DNA of 64,000 bases from Microlunatus parietis (GCF_013407955.1 NZ_JACCBU010000001.1:1860001-1924000), one strand, 5' to 3'; shown: positions 16,277 through 25,680, counted from the stretch's first letter. Numbers and translations: made by a program. The notes: generated by a model from the sequence alone, not told the origin.

Positions 16277-18931
16277 TCAGCCCAGTTCGAACGACCAGGT
16301 GCCGGCGGGGACCAGCCAGGACGGCCGGCCGTCGGCGCCCGGCGTGACCGGCTCCGCGATCTCCGGTACGACAGCCTTCGCGTCCGGCCAGGCCGGCAGC
16401 CGCACCGTCGCCACCGAGCCGGCCGGCACGGTCACGTCCAGCCGGAACGTCTCGCCGTCACGACGCCAGGCGACCGCGACGTCGCCGCGGGCGCCGCGGG
16501 TCCGCGCCGTCACCGCGTCCAGGCCGTCCACCACGACCGGAGCAAGATCGAGCTCCCGCCAGCCGAGCGAGCCCGCGGCCTGGCCGATGCCGGCCAGATG
16601 GCGGTAGAACCAGCTGTCGATGGCGCCGAGCATGAAGTGGTTCTGGGACAGGCCGCGGGTCGGCCCGTCCCAGGCCTCGGTCAGCGCGGTCGCGCCGTGC
16701 ACGACCTGGTAGCCGTAGCCCGGATGCTCGGTCCGGTTCGCGAAGCGCCACAGCACGTCGTGCCGGCCCGCGTCGCCGAGGATCCGGAACAGCACCGGCA
16801 GCGCGATCTCGCCGACCGTGATCCCGGCCTCGTCGACCGAGGCGCTGATCCGGTCCAGCACGGCTTCCCGATCCGGCTCCGGGACGGCGCCGACGTCGAG
16901 CGCGAAGAGCTCGGCCGCCTGACCGCCGCCGCCGTACCGGCCGGTGCCGGGGTCGTGGAACGCGCGGCGGAAGGCGTCGACGATCTTCGCGGCGAGAGCG
17001 CGGTAGCGTTCGGCGTCGTCGGTCCGGCCGAGCGCGGTCGCGATGTTGATCATGGCGTCGGCGGCCCGCCAGTAGCCCCAGGTGCCGACCAGCGGCACCG
17101 GGGTCGTCTTGTCCAGGCCGATCCAGTCGCCGAGTCCGTACGGGAGCAGGCCGTCCTCGGACCGCCCGGTCAGGTAGTCGAGGTAGCGGACCATCGCCGG
17201 GTAGTGATCTTGGAGGACCGCCAGGTCGCCGTACCAGCGGTAGAGCTGCCAAGGCACCGAGATGATCACGCCGCCCCAGTTCGGGTCGTCCCGGAACCCG
17301 TCGGCGAACACCACGTATTCCGGGGCGATGTCGGGCACCAGGCCGTCCTCGGTCTGCGCCTCCGCGATCGTCGCGAGCAGTTCCCGGTAGTAGGCGGCGA
17401 CGTCGTAGTTGTAGGCGACCACGTCGAACAGCAGATGGACCTGCTCCAGCCAGCCCAGCTTCTCCCGGTGCGGGCAGTCGGTGAGGACGCTGTACATGTT
17501 GCCCTGCACGGCCCGGTCGATGATCGTGTGGATGCTGTTGATCAACGGCACCGACGTCTCGAAGGTGCCGACCGGCTCGTTGTCCGCGCGGACCACCAGG
17601 GCGGTGACCGCATCCGGCCCGACGTGGTCCGGCAGGCCTTGCACCTCGACGTAGCGGAAGCCGTCGTAGCGGAACCGCGGCTGCCAGCGCAGCGGCCCGT
17701 CGCCGGTGATCACCGTATTGAAGATCGGCGAACCGGTGGTCGGCTTGGACTGGACGACCCGGCCGAAGTCGTCCAATTGATCACCGGGGACCAGCCGCAG
17801 GTGGGTTCCGGCGGGCAGGTCGACCGACAGCTCGACCAGACCGGCCTGCACCACGCCGACGTCGAACACGGGCGTGCCATCAGTGGCGACGGTCCTGGTC
17901 AGGGCCGGCAGGCGCTCCACCACCCGCAGTGGCGGGCAGGTCCGGGCGACCGGCGCCGGGCCGTCGCCGGAGATGATCACCGCCGGGGTCCAGCCGGACC
18001 GGTCGGTGCCGGGCTCGTTCCAGCCGGGCAGTTCGCGCCGGGCGTCATAGTCCTCGCCGCCGAACCAATGCGACCGGAGCGTCGCCCCCGCGGCCGCACG
18101 CCAGGAGTCGTCGGTGCCGAACCGGACGCTGCTCCCTTCGGCATAGTGCACCTCGAGCTCGGCGATCGCCCGCGGCGACAGCTTGGAGCCGTAGAACTTC
18201 ATGTAGCGGTCCTGGTGCGGATAGACGTGCGCGATGCCCGGCCCGAGCTCGATCCCGATCACGTTCGCGCCGGGCCGCACCAGCGCGGTGACGTCATGGC
18301 TGGCGGCGGCGACCCGACGCGGGAAGTCGGTGTAGGCCGGTTCCAGGACCGCGTCGGACACCGGAGTGCCGTTGATCGATGCGTAGTAGACCCCCGCGCC
18401 GGCGACGTGCAGCCGGGCCCTGACCGGCCGCTCGGCGAGCGAGATTTCGCCTGCCAGCAAGGGAAGTGGGAGCCCCTCGCCGACCCGGGGATCGACGTCG
18501 TCGGCGTACCAGGCGGGATGACTGATCCAGCGCCCGGTCCAGTCGCCCGGCCGCAGCAGGCCGAGTTCGAACCGGGCGAGGGCACTCCACGCCGACCAGC
18601 TGCCGTCGGCGTCGCGGACCCGGACTCGCCAGTGCGCGCCCGCCCGGGAGTCCAGCGGAGCACCGGCGTAACGGGCGTGTTGATCATCTCCGTCGACCTC
18701 GCCGCTGTCCCACAGGTCCGCCCGGCCGTCGGCGAGAGCCTCGGCGCTGCCGGCGACCTGGACCTGCCAACCCGTCTGCGCCGGTACGGACTCGGGCAGC
18801 CGCCAGCCGAACGGCGGCCGCGGGTCGCCGATGCCCAGCGGGACGGTCATCCCCAGCGTCCGCAGGTCGAGGGGCCCGTCGACAGGCTCAGGGCGCGGGG
18901 AACCTGAATCTTGCGTGGGCTGGTCGGGCAT
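16277..18931 (-). CDS. Alpha-L-rhamnosidase, GH78 family
   Basis: An 884-residue enzyme predicted to release terminal alpha-L-rhamnose from glycans or glycosides. N-terminal beta-sandwich modules precede an (alpha/alpha)6 catalytic barrel with the GH78 motifs TDCPHREKLGWLEQ (general acid Glu region), WGGVIISVPWQLYRWYGD and YGLGDW, and a C-terminal beta domain. No signal peptide is visible, so it acts on imported oligosaccharides. ATG 18931 has a GGAGGA ribosome site. The first 25 residues are encoded partly by a dispersed PELVEG-type repeat. It follows the fucosidase by 27 bp, so the two form an operon. Confidence 0.93.
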   Translation of the reverse strand: MPDQPTQDSGSPRPEPVDGPLDLRTLGMTVPLGIGDPRPPFGWRLPESVPAQTGWQVQVAGSAEALADGRADLWDSGEVDGDDQHARYAGAPLDSRAGAHWRVRVRDADGSWSAWSALARFELGLLRPGDWTGRWISHPAWYADDVDPRVGEGLPLPLLAGEISLAERPVRARLHVAGAGVYYASINGTPVSDAVLEPAYTDFPRRVAAASHDVTALVRPGANVIGIELGPGIAHVYPHQDRYMKFYGSKLSPRAIAELEVHYAEGSSVRFGTDDSWRAAAGATLRSHWFGGEDYDARRELPGWNEPGTDRSGWTPAVIISGDGPAPVARTCPPLRVVERLPALTRTVATDGTPVFDVGVVQAGLVELSVDLPAGTHLRLVPGDQLDDFGRVVQSKPTTGSPIFNTVITGDGPLRWQPRFRYDGFRYVEVQGLPDHVGPDAVTALVVRADNEPVGTFETSVPLINSIHTIIDRAVQGNMYSVLTDCPHREKLGWLEQVHLLFDVVAYNYDVAAYYRELLATIAEAQTEDGLVPDIAPEYVVFADGFRDDPNWGGVIISVPWQLYRWYGDLAVLQDHYPAMVRYLDYLTGRSEDGLLPYGLGDWIGLDKTTPVPLVGTWGYWRAADAMINIATALGRTDDAERYRALAAKIVDAFRRAFHDPGTGRYGGGGQAAELFALDVGAVPEPDREAVLDRISASVDEAGITVGEIALPVLFRILGDAGRHDVLWRFANRTEHPGYGYQVVHGATALTEAWDGPTRGLSQNHFMLGAIDSWFYRHLAGIGQAAGSLGWRELDLAPVVVDGLDAVTARTRGARGDVAVAWRRDGETFRLDVTVPAGSVATVRLPAWPDAKAVVPEIAEPVTPGADGRPSWLVPAGTWSFELG
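18875..18893. repeat. PELVEG-type dispersed repeat inside the start of the GH78 gene
   Basis: CCCGTCGACAGGCTCAGGG differs by about one base from the 10272-10292 and 22636-22653 copies. It encodes PEPVDG near the rhamnosidase N-terminus, just before conserved sequence begins. An in-frame 5' insertion or a longer start region recruited from the repeat is likely. Confidence 0.7.
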
Positions 18932-18958
18932 CGGTCCTCCGGTACGAGAAGCGGGCGG

Positions 18959-20461
18959 TCAACCGGGTCGGCTGATCCTGATCATGGAAGCGGACGGGGT
19001 CGGCGGATCGGGTGGCAGATCGACCCGCAGCGCGGCCGGCGTGCGCTGCCAGGGCACCGGGCCATGGCCGAGCAAAGTCACCTGGACCGGCTCCGAATCG
19101 GTGGGAGCCTGGTCGGTGCCGAGGCTGGTGATCATGGTGTGCCGGTCCGTCGGCCACTCCAGCAGCGTCACGTAGAGGTCCGAACCGCGGGAGGTGAACC
19201 GAAGATCATCGAACCGATAGGCCCGGTCACCCTCGTTGTAGCCCTCGTAGCCGCGGGTGTCGCCGAGACCGGTGCTGCCCTCGCCGAACCGGCGCCACGG
19301 CACGGTGTCGTAGATCCCCTCGCCGCACACGGACAGCCAGGCGCCGATCTCGGCCAGCAGGGTCCGGGCATGATCATCGAGAGTGCCGTCGGCGCGCTGC
19401 GGGATGTTGAGCAGCAGCGTCCCGTTCTTGCTCACCACGTCCACCAGCGTATGGATCACCTGCCGGGATGTCTTGCGGGGATGGAAGAAGTCCTCGGTGC
19501 CCTCGCAGTGGAACCACTCGCCGTCGCTGGTGTCGAACTGCCACGGCTGATCTTGGATCGCGTCCAGCTGGCGCCGCTCGCAGTCGAGCAGGACCGCGGT
19601 CCGATCCTCCGGCGGCACCTCCTTGATCGTCACGATGCCACCGCTGGCGCAGCTCGCGTAGTAGTCGGCGAGCAGGTCCAGGCCGAGTCGGCTGGGCGGC
19701 TCGGCCTGCACGACGCTGCCCTCGTCGAACGGCAGCCGCATGTCGTCGAGATAGACCAGGTCGGGCCGATAGCGGTCCAGCGCCGCCCGGACCCGGCGGT
19801 AGAAGTCCACCGCCTGCCCCGGCGGCGGTGCGACGCCGGGCTCGTGGACCGGCGGGTAGAGCGCGGCCGGATCGGGATCGGCGCCCGGGCTCGGCCGCGC
19901 GCCGTCGTTGGGCTCGCCGGTCTCGGGATCGGTGCCGTGCGCGACGTCCAGCCAGCGCCAGGTCCAGTTGTTGTGGAAGCTGAGCCCGAACGGCAGCCCG
20001 GCCGCGCGAGCGGATTTCTCCCAGGCGCCGACGATGTCGCGGCGCGGCCCGACCCGAGTGGTGTTCCACGGATGCGGTGAGTCCCAGAGATCGACGTTGT
20101 CGCAATGGGCGGCCAGCGCGACGAAGTAGCGGGCGCCGCTGCGGCGGTACAGGTCGATCAACTCGTCCGGGTCGAACCGCTCGGCCCGCCAGCGCCGGGC
20201 CAGGTCGGCGGCGCCGAACTCCGACGGCGGGCCGAACTCCGCCTTGTGGTGCGCATACTGCCGCAGTGACCGGCGTCGTTCCCACGGCCCCGAGCCGGCC
20301 TGGGGGCCGTACAGGTGCCGGGCGTACCAGTCGCCGGAGCGGCCGACCGACTGTGCTCCCCAGTGCGACCAGATGCCGAACTTCGCGGACCCGAACCAGC
20401 CCGGGATCGCGTGCCCACGCAGGGATTCCCAGGTCGGCCGGTAACCGGCGTGCGTCGTCAC
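18959..20461 (-). CDS. Alpha-L-fucosidase, GH29 family
   Basis: A 500-residue glycosidase expected to remove alpha-L-fucose. The N-terminal catalytic barrel opens with WFGSAKFGIWSHWGAQS, typical of GH29. The probable nucleophile Asp is in LVYLDDMRLPF, and SKNGTLLLNIPQRADG is a hallmark near the end of the barrel. There is no signal peptide, so it is probably cytoplasmic. It is the first gene of the fucosidase-rhamnosidase operon and is divergent from lacZ. Two inverted repeats in the 153-bp intergenic region (20501-20527 and 20536-20549) are candidate operators for both directions. Confidence 0.92.
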   Translation of the reverse strand: MTTHAGYRPTWESLRGHAIPGWFGSAKFGIWSHWGAQSVGRSGDWYARHLYGPQAGSGPWERRRSLRQYAHHKAEFGPPSEFGAADLARRWRAERFDPDELIDLYRRSGARYFVALAAHCDNVDLWDSPHPWNTTRVGPRRDIVGAWEKSARAAGLPFGLSFHNNWTWRWLDVAHGTDPETGEPNDGARPSPGADPDPAALYPPVHEPGVAPPPGQAVDFYRRVRAALDRYRPDLVYLDDMRLPFDEGSVVQAEPPSRLGLDLLADYYASCASGGIVTIKEVPPEDRTAVLLDCERRQLDAIQDQPWQFDTSDGEWFHCEGTEDFFHPRKTSRQVIHTLVDVVSKNGTLLLNIPQRADGTLDDHARTLLAEIGAWLSVCGEGIYDTVPWRRFGEGSTGLGDTRGYEGYNEGDRAYRFDDLRFTSRGSDLYVTLLEWPTDRHTMITSLGTDQAPTDSEPVQVTLLGHGPVPWQRTPAALRVDLPPDPPTPSASMIRISRPG

Positions 20462-20500
20462 GCGCCCTCCTCGGCGGTGGTGCCGTGTCTCGTCACCACA

Positions 20501-20527
20501 CTTGCCTTGATCGCATATCTAGGCAAG
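20501..20527. promoter_or_regulatory. Inverted repeat in the fucosidase/lacZ divergent promoter
   Basis: CTTGCCT and AGGCAAG are perfect 7-bp arms separated by 13 bp. They sit 40 bp upstream of the fucosidase start and about 88 bp upstream of lacZ, in a locally AT-rich stretch. The spacing suits a dimeric regulator, which cannot be named from sequence. Confidence 0.5.
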
Positions 20528-20535
20528 GATGCATA

Positions 20536-20549
20536 TTGAAGCGATTCAA
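20536..20549. promoter_or_regulatory. LacI-family operator candidate upstream of lacZ
   Basis: TTGAAGCGATTCAA matches the LacI-family pattern TTGAANCGNTTCAA, with perfect 5-bp arms around a central CG. It lies 66 bp before the lacZ start. A related half-match (TTGAATCGTT) lies before the isomerase gene at 57550. Confidence 0.65.
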
Positions 20550-20614
20550 CTCCACGGTAGGCGAGGAGCGCGTACGTTGTCAATCGTCGGTCCCCTCATG
20601 ATCGAGTCCCCAGC

Positions 20615-23530
20615 ATGATCGAATACGCGGCGGACCCGGGCCCCGGCAGCGGTCGCCGCCGACCGCGGGCCGACTTCACCTCCGACGCTCCGCGGCTCTC
20701 CCTGAACGGCCGTTGGGAGTTCCGGCTCGCCGAGACTGCCGCCGGCACGGGTGATCAACTTCTCGCCGCGGACGACCCCGGGTGGGACACGATCAGGGTG
20801 CCGGCGCACTGGGTGCTGGAGGGGCACGACCGCCCGCTCTACACGAACACGGCGTTCCCGTTCCCGATCGATCCGCCGCGGCTGCCCGCGCAGAATCCGA
20901 CCGGCGACTACCGGCGCCGGTTCGACCTGCCGTCCGCGTGGCCGGCCGGGCGGACCGTGCTGCGGTTCCAGGGTGTCGATTCCTGCGCGACGGTGTGGCT
21001 CAACGGAAGGCTGCTCGGCCACTCGAAGGGCAGTCGGTTGCCGTTCGAGTTCGACGTCACCGACGCGGTCCGGCCGACCGGCAACCTGCTCGCCGTCCGG
21101 GTCAACCGCTGGTCCTCCGGCAGCTATCTCGAAGATCAGGACATGTGGTGGCTGCCCGGCATCTTCCGCGACGTCGAGCTGCTGGCCCGGCCCGACGGCG
21201 CCAGCGATGATCACTTCGTCCACGCCGACTACGACGCCGCCGCCGGCACCGGCGAGCTGCGGGTCGACGCCGACGTGCCGGGCCTGGTCGAGCTGCCCGA
21301 ACTCGGGATCCGGGTCGCCACCGGCGAGACCGTACGGCTGGAGCAGGTGCAGCCGTGGAGCGCCGAACGCCCTCGCCTCTACCGCGGCACCCTGACCGCC
21401 GGCGGCGAGCGGATCGACCTCGCCATCGGGTTCCGTCGGGTCGAGATCACCGACGGCGTGTTGATCATCAACGGACGTCCGGTCAAGCTGCGGGGCGTCA
21501 ACCGGCACGAGCACGATCCGGATCGCGGCCGGGCGCTGGACCGCGAGACCATGATCGACGACATCGTGTTGATGAAGCGGCACAACGTCAACGCGGTCCG
21601 CACCGCTCACTATCCGCCGCACCCGGAGTTCCTCCGGCTCTGTGACGAGTACGGGCTCTGGGTGGTCGAGGAATGCGACATCGAGACGCACGGCTTCATC
21701 TACGCCGGCTGGCAGGGCAACCCGCTCGACGAGCCGGAGTGGCGGGACGCGCTGCTGGACCGGATCGACCGGATGATCGAGCGGGACAAGAACCGGCCGA
21801 GCGTGATCATCTGGTCGCTCGGCAACGAGAGCTGGACCGGTCGCAACCTGGCCGCGATCGAGGACCGGATCCGGCGGCGGGACCCGAGCCGGCCGCTGCA
21901 CTACGAGCGGGAACCGAGCTACCGGCACTCCGACTTCTTCAGCAAGATGTACCTCGACCTCGACGAACTGCGGCTGATCGCCGACCGCGCGGAGCCCACG
22001 CCGGACGGGGTCGAGGCGGGTTCCGACGATGATCATCGTCGGCGCGGGCTGCCCTTCCTGCTCTGCGAGTACGCCCACGCGATGGGCAACGGGCCCGGCG
22101 GGCTGAGCGACTACCAGGAGCTGCTGGAGTCGTCGGACCGGTTCGCCGGCGCCTTCGTCTGGGAGTGGATCGATCATGGCCTGACCGGCCGCACCGAGTC
22201 GGGCGAGGCGTACGTCCGGCACGGCGGCGACACCGACTACCGGCCCAACGGCGGCAGCTACTGCCTGGACGGGCTGCTGTTCGCGGACCGGACGCCGTCG
22301 CCGGGACTGGACGAGCTGAAGAAGGCCATCGAGCCGGTCACGATCATGATCGATCCGGAGGCCGGGACGATCACCGTACGCAATCGGCAGCACACCGCCG
22401 GGCTGGAGCAGCTGCGGTTCCGCTGGCACACCGAGGTCGACGGCCTGCCGGCCGAGTCAGGCTCGCTGGACGTGCCCGACTGCCGACCCGGGCAACGGGC
22501 GTCCGTTCCGCTCCCCCGCGTAGCACCGGCCGAGACCGGCGAGACCTGGCTGACCGTCACCGCGGAGCTCGCCCATGATCAACTCTGGGCGCCGGCCGGC
22601 CACGAGATCGCCTGGGCCCAGGCACAGCTCCCTGGTCCTTCGACAGGCTCAGGACACGGTCTGTCGACAACGACCCCTGAGCTTGTCGAGGGGCAGACCA
22701 CGATCACCCTCGGCCCCGCCACCTTCGACCGCGGCACCGGCAGCCTGATCGACCTCGCCGGCCTCCCGGTCACCGGCCCGACCCTCGATCTGTGGCGGGC
22801 GCCGACCGAGAACGATCGCGGGCAGGGTGACCGGAACCGGCTCGCCGCGACCTGGCAGGCGGTCGGTCTGGACCGCGTCCTGCACCGGACCGACGCCGTG
22901 CACGTCCTCGACGGCGAACTCGTGATCACCGGGCGGAGCGCGCCGGCCACCCAGCCGTTCGGCGTGATCACCCGGTTCGCCTGGCGCTGGGACGGCTCCG
23001 AGCTCAGGCTCACCGTCGATGCCGATCCGGTGGGGCCCTGGCAGGAGACCCCGTACGGGAAGCACGCCGTCACCCCGCCCCGGATCGGGATCCGGCTCGG
23101 CCTGCCGGGCGGCTTCCGGGACGCGACCTGGTTCGGCCGCGGGCCCGACGAGTCGTACGCCGACAGCCGCGCGGCGGCCCGGGTCGGCCGATTCACCCGA
23201 CCGATCGACGCCCTGCAGACCCCCTATCCGGTGCCGCAGGAGAACGGCAATCACGTCGACACCCGCTGGCTCCAGCTGTCCGGCGACGGCCTGCCGGCGC
23301 TCCGGGTGACGGGCGCTCCGCTCTTCGACTTCACGGCGCGGCGCTGGACCAGCGAGGCCCTGGCCGCGGCCGATCATCCGCACCAGCTCGAGGACTCCGG
23401 GCGGGTCTGGCTCAATCTCGATCATGGTCAGCAGGGGCTCGGCAGCGCCTCCTGCGGTCCGCCGCTGCCGGACCGGTACCGGCTGCCGATCCGCCCCGTC
23501 CGGTACTCGGTGATGATCACGCTCGACTGA
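20615..23530 (+). CDS. lacZ: Beta-galactosidase, GH2 family (LacZ type)
   Basis: A 971-residue GH2 enzyme with the LacZ domain order: sugar-binding jelly roll (LNGRWEF), immunoglobulin-like domain, TIM barrel, second Ig-like domain, and a C-terminal Bgal_small_N domain (TPPRIGIRLGLPGG, WFGRGPDESYADS). The acid/base Glu is about residue 405 in SLGNESWTG and the nucleophile about residue 485 in LLCEYAHAMGNG. There is no signal peptide, so it works on imported oligosaccharides. The linker at about residues 674-693 is encoded by a dispersed palindromic repeat (PSTGSG ... PELVEG) inserted in frame. An SDR gene follows after 44 bp on the same strand. Confidence 0.95.
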   Translation: MIEYAADPGPGSGRRRPRADFTSDAPRLSLNGRWEFRLAETAAGTGDQLLAADDPGWDTIRVPAHWVLEGHDRPLYTNTAFPFPIDPPRLPAQNPTGDYRRRFDLPSAWPAGRTVLRFQGVDSCATVWLNGRLLGHSKGSRLPFEFDVTDAVRPTGNLLAVRVNRWSSGSYLEDQDMWWLPGIFRDVELLARPDGASDDHFVHADYDAAAGTGELRVDADVPGLVELPELGIRVATGETVRLEQVQPWSAERPRLYRGTLTAGGERIDLAIGFRRVEITDGVLIINGRPVKLRGVNRHEHDPDRGRALDRETMIDDIVLMKRHNVNAVRTAHYPPHPEFLRLCDEYGLWVVEECDIETHGFIYAGWQGNPLDEPEWRDALLDRIDRMIERDKNRPSVIIWSLGNESWTGRNLAAIEDRIRRRDPSRPLHYEREPSYRHSDFFSKMYLDLDELRLIADRAEPTPDGVEAGSDDDHRRRGLPFLLCEYAHAMGNGPGGLSDYQELLESSDRFAGAFVWEWIDHGLTGRTESGEAYVRHGGDTDYRPNGGSYCLDGLLFADRTPSPGLDELKKAIEPVTIMIDPEAGTITVRNRQHTAGLEQLRFRWHTEVDGLPAESGSLDVPDCRPGQRASVPLPRVAPAETGETWLTVTAELAHDQLWAPAGHEIAWAQAQLPGPSTGSGHGLSTTTPELVEGQTTITLGPATFDRGTGSLIDLAGLPVTGPTLDLWRAPTENDRGQGDRNRLAATWQAVGLDRVLHRTDAVHVLDGELVITGRSAPATQPFGVITRFAWRWDGSELRLTVDADPVGPWQETPYGKHAVTPPRIGIRLGLPGGFRDATWFGRGPDESYADSRAAARVGRFTRPIDALQTPYPVPQENGNHVDTRWLQLSGDGLPALRVTGAPLFDFTARRWTSEALAAADHPHQLEDSGRVWLNLDHGQQGLGSASCGPPLPDRYRLPIRPVRYSVMITLD
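22636..22693. repeat. In-frame PELVEG-type inverted repeat within lacZ
   Basis: The left arm TCCTTCGACAGGCTCAGGA and right arm CCCCTGAGCTTGTCGAGGGG are inverted copies 21 bp apart. The insertion keeps frame and encodes PSTGSGHGLSTTTPELVEG between the barrel side and the C-terminal beta domain. The same word occurs at 10272 and 18875. Confidence 0.88.
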
Positions 23531-23574
23531 CCGCACGATTCACGGCCCGCGCGCGCTCCCGTACGCTCCCGGTC

Positions 23575-24372
23575 ATGAGCAGCACGTCAGCCAACGACTT
23601 CACCGGCCGGGTCGCCCTGGTCACCGGCGGCAGTTCCGGGATCGGCCGCGGCGCCGCCGTCGAGCTGGCCCGGCGCGGCGCAGCGATCGCCGTCCTGTCG
23701 TACGACGAGACCCGCAACGACGAGGTCCGCGCGGAGCTGACCGACCTCGGCGCCGAAGTCCTCGTGATCACCGGCGACGTCCGCTCCGAGAGCGATCTGA
23801 CCGACGCGGTGGACCGGATCGAACGAACCTGGGGGCGACTTGATCATCTGGTGATCAGCGCCGGGAAGAACGGCGTGTTCGCGCCGTTGGACGAGCTGAC
23901 CCTGGACGAGTGGAACGACACCCTGGCGACCAACCTGACCAGCACGTTCCTGACCACCAAGGCCGCGCTGCCGCTGCTGCGCCAGGACGGCGGCTCGATC
24001 GTGATCATCTCGTCGGTGAACGGCACCCGGGTCTTCAACTACCCGGGCGCCGTCGCGTACTCGACCAGCAAGGGCGGCCAGGCGATCTTCGCCAAGATGG
24101 TCGCCGTCGAACTGGCCCAGCAGGGCATCCGGATCAACGTCGTCTGCCCGGGCGAGGTGCGGACCAACATCGGCGAGGCGACGCACGCGCGCGACCTGGA
24201 CCGGATCCGCTGGCCGGTGACGTACCCCAAGGGGCTCAATGTGCTCACCGGCCGGGCCGCCGAACCGGTCGAACTGGCCCAGGTGATCACGTTCCTGCTC
24301 TCCGACGACGCCCGGTTGATCACTGGCAGCGAGGTCTGGGTCGACGCCGGCCTCAGCCTGGTGCTGGCCTAG
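23575..24372 (+). CDS. Short-chain dehydrogenase/reductase (SDR)
   Basis: A 265-residue classical SDR. It has the cofactor motif TGGSSGIGRG, the active-site Ser in IIISSVNG and the YSTSKGG Tyr-Lys pair, and ends with the typical ITGSEVWVDAGLSLV tail. The first-strand cofactor region LSYDETRNDE lacks a clear acidic discriminator immediately after strand 2. It starts 44 bp after lacZ on the same strand, so it probably belongs to the same transcript and oxidises a released sugar or polyol (inference). Confidence 0.9.
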   Translation: MSSTSANDFTGRVALVTGGSSGIGRGAAVELARRGAAIAVLSYDETRNDEVRAELTDLGAEVLVITGDVRSESDLTDAVDRIERTWGRLDHLVISAGKNGVFAPLDELTLDEWNDTLATNLTSTFLTTKAALPLLRQDGGSIVIISSVNGTRVFNYPGAVAYSTSKGGQAIFAKMVAVELAQQGIRINVVCPGEVRTNIGEATHARDLDRIRWPVTYPKGLNVLTGRAAEPVELAQVITFLLSDDARLITGSEVWVDAGLSLVLA

Positions 24373-24534
24373 CCCGAGCTGCGGTCGATCGTCAGCTGCG
24401 CAACGACTGCGGCGACTGTCCACGGTGCAGGCTGAGCCCGTGTCGGGATTCCTCCACAGACGGGGCATTTCCACGTGGCAATCGCGCTCGGGCGCTCGCC
24501 CGTGGAGAAATAACGACATCGAGGGAGCCAGAGC

Positions 24535-25392
24535 TTAGCCGCGGTCGCGGTAGTGGGAGGGCGGGATCCCGTACCGGGAGCGGAACTGGCGGCTGAACAG
24601 GAACGGGTCGCTGTAGCCGAGGGAGCGGGCGATCTGGTGGATGGTCATCGTGGTCTCGGTGAGCAGCATCCGGGCGCGGTCGAGCCGTGACTCGACCAGG
24701 TAGTCGCGGAACGTCGTGTGCAGCTGGCGGCTGAACAGCGTGCTCAACTGCCGCGTCGACAGGCCGACCGCCGCGGCCGTGCCGGCCAGCGAGTGCCGCT
24801 TCGCCGGGGCGGCGCGGATCAGGTCGATCGCGTCGGCCAGCTGGGGATTCAGTGTCGCGGCCGGGACGCCCTGCGCGGACGCGTCCTGCCGGTAGATCTC
24901 GGCGAGCACCTCGACCAACCGGGCCCTGGCTTCGACGGTACGCAGCGGCGACGGGTCGTGGACGGCGCGGACCAGGTGCCGGAAGGCGCCGGTCAGCTGT
25001 CCGGGGGCGGCGATCTGAATGAACCGGCGCGGCAGCACGTCCGGTCCGGGCACCGTGACGGAACCGTCGGCCGGGTCGAGGAACGAGAAGTGGCAGGACA
25101 GCACCGAAAGCGGGCGGCTCGGGTCGTGGCCGATCGTTCCATGATCACCGGGCCGCAACACCAGCAGGGAGCCCGGCCCCAGCCGCAGGTCGATGGCGTC
25201 GTTGAGCCGGCCCTGGCCGACGCCGTCGAAGACCAGCCAGAGATCGAAATCCGGGATCCGCGGCCGCCACGACCAGTCCGGCCCACAATGGTGCACGTCA
25301 GCGCTGCCGGACGGGACCGGCGGTGTCCGGACCAGCAGTTCCTCGATGCGCGACCAACTGCCCGGATCGCGGTAGTCGACCGACTCGTCCAT
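24535..25392 (-). CDS. AraC-family transcriptional regulator
   Basis: A 285-residue regulator with an N-terminal cupin-like sensing domain (DLRLGPGSLLVLRPGDHG) and a C-terminal double HTH. The second helix pair (TIHQIARSLGYSDPFLFSRQFR) is the AraC signature. It is divergent from the lplB-lplC-lipoprotein-lyase operon across 288 bp holding an inverted repeat and a good promoter, so it is the likely activator of that operon. The 24373-24534 gap downstream, shared with the convergent SDR gene, shows only weak short hairpins. Confidence 0.92.
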   Translation of the reverse strand: MDESVDYRDPGSWSRIEELLVRTPPVPSGSADVHHCGPDWSWRPRIPDFDLWLVFDGVGQGRLNDAIDLRLGPGSLLVLRPGDHGTIGHDPSRPLSVLSCHFSFLDPADGSVTVPGPDVLPRRFIQIAAPGQLTGAFRHLVRAVHDPSPLRTVEARARLVEVLAEIYRQDASAQGVPAATLNPQLADAIDLIRAAPAKRHSLAGTAAAVGLSTRQLSTLFSRQLHTTFRDYLVESRLDRARMLLTETTMTIHQIARSLGYSDPFLFSRQFRSRYGIPPSHYRDRG

Positions 25393-25454
25393 GGTCTCGA
25401 CGGTAGGCCATCAAGACCCGTCGGCGACGCATTTTAGTCCGGCGGCGACACCGT

Positions 25455-25476
25455 CGGCCATGGCCCCAGATGGCCG
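25455..25476. promoter_or_regulatory. Inverted repeat, candidate AraC-regulator site
   Basis: CGGCCAT and ATGGCCG form perfect 7-bp arms with an 8-bp spacer, 46 bp upstream of the TTGACA box at 25522. The position fits an activator site. Confidence 0.4.
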
Positions 25477-25521
25477 AATTCTGGACCGAAAACCCGACGC
25501 GCCGGTCGATGATCAAGATCG

Positions 25522-25551
25522 TTGACAGGCCCGAATTGGCGCGCATATGTT
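25522..25551 (+). promoter_or_regulatory. Sigma-70-type promoter for the lplB operon
   Basis: A perfect -35 TTGACA is followed by an 18-bp spacer and TATGTT (-10). The match is striking in such GC-rich DNA. The leader to the lplB ATG would be about 120 nt; it holds no obvious riboswitch. Confidence 0.65.
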
Positions 25552-25680
25552 CACCTGAGCGTGTCGCATTCCGGCACCGCCTCCCTCACTGATGATCGGG
25601 GTGATCACGTGTCCCGCCGCCGACTCACCGCACGCGTTGCCGAGGATCCGGGTGCCCCTCGCGGCTGACCCTCGACGATC

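Noticed and set aside
24373..24534. Terminator between the SDR and AraC genes
   Set aside because: Only short stems such as GGGCG/CGCCC with a 2-nt loop are visible; not enough to call.
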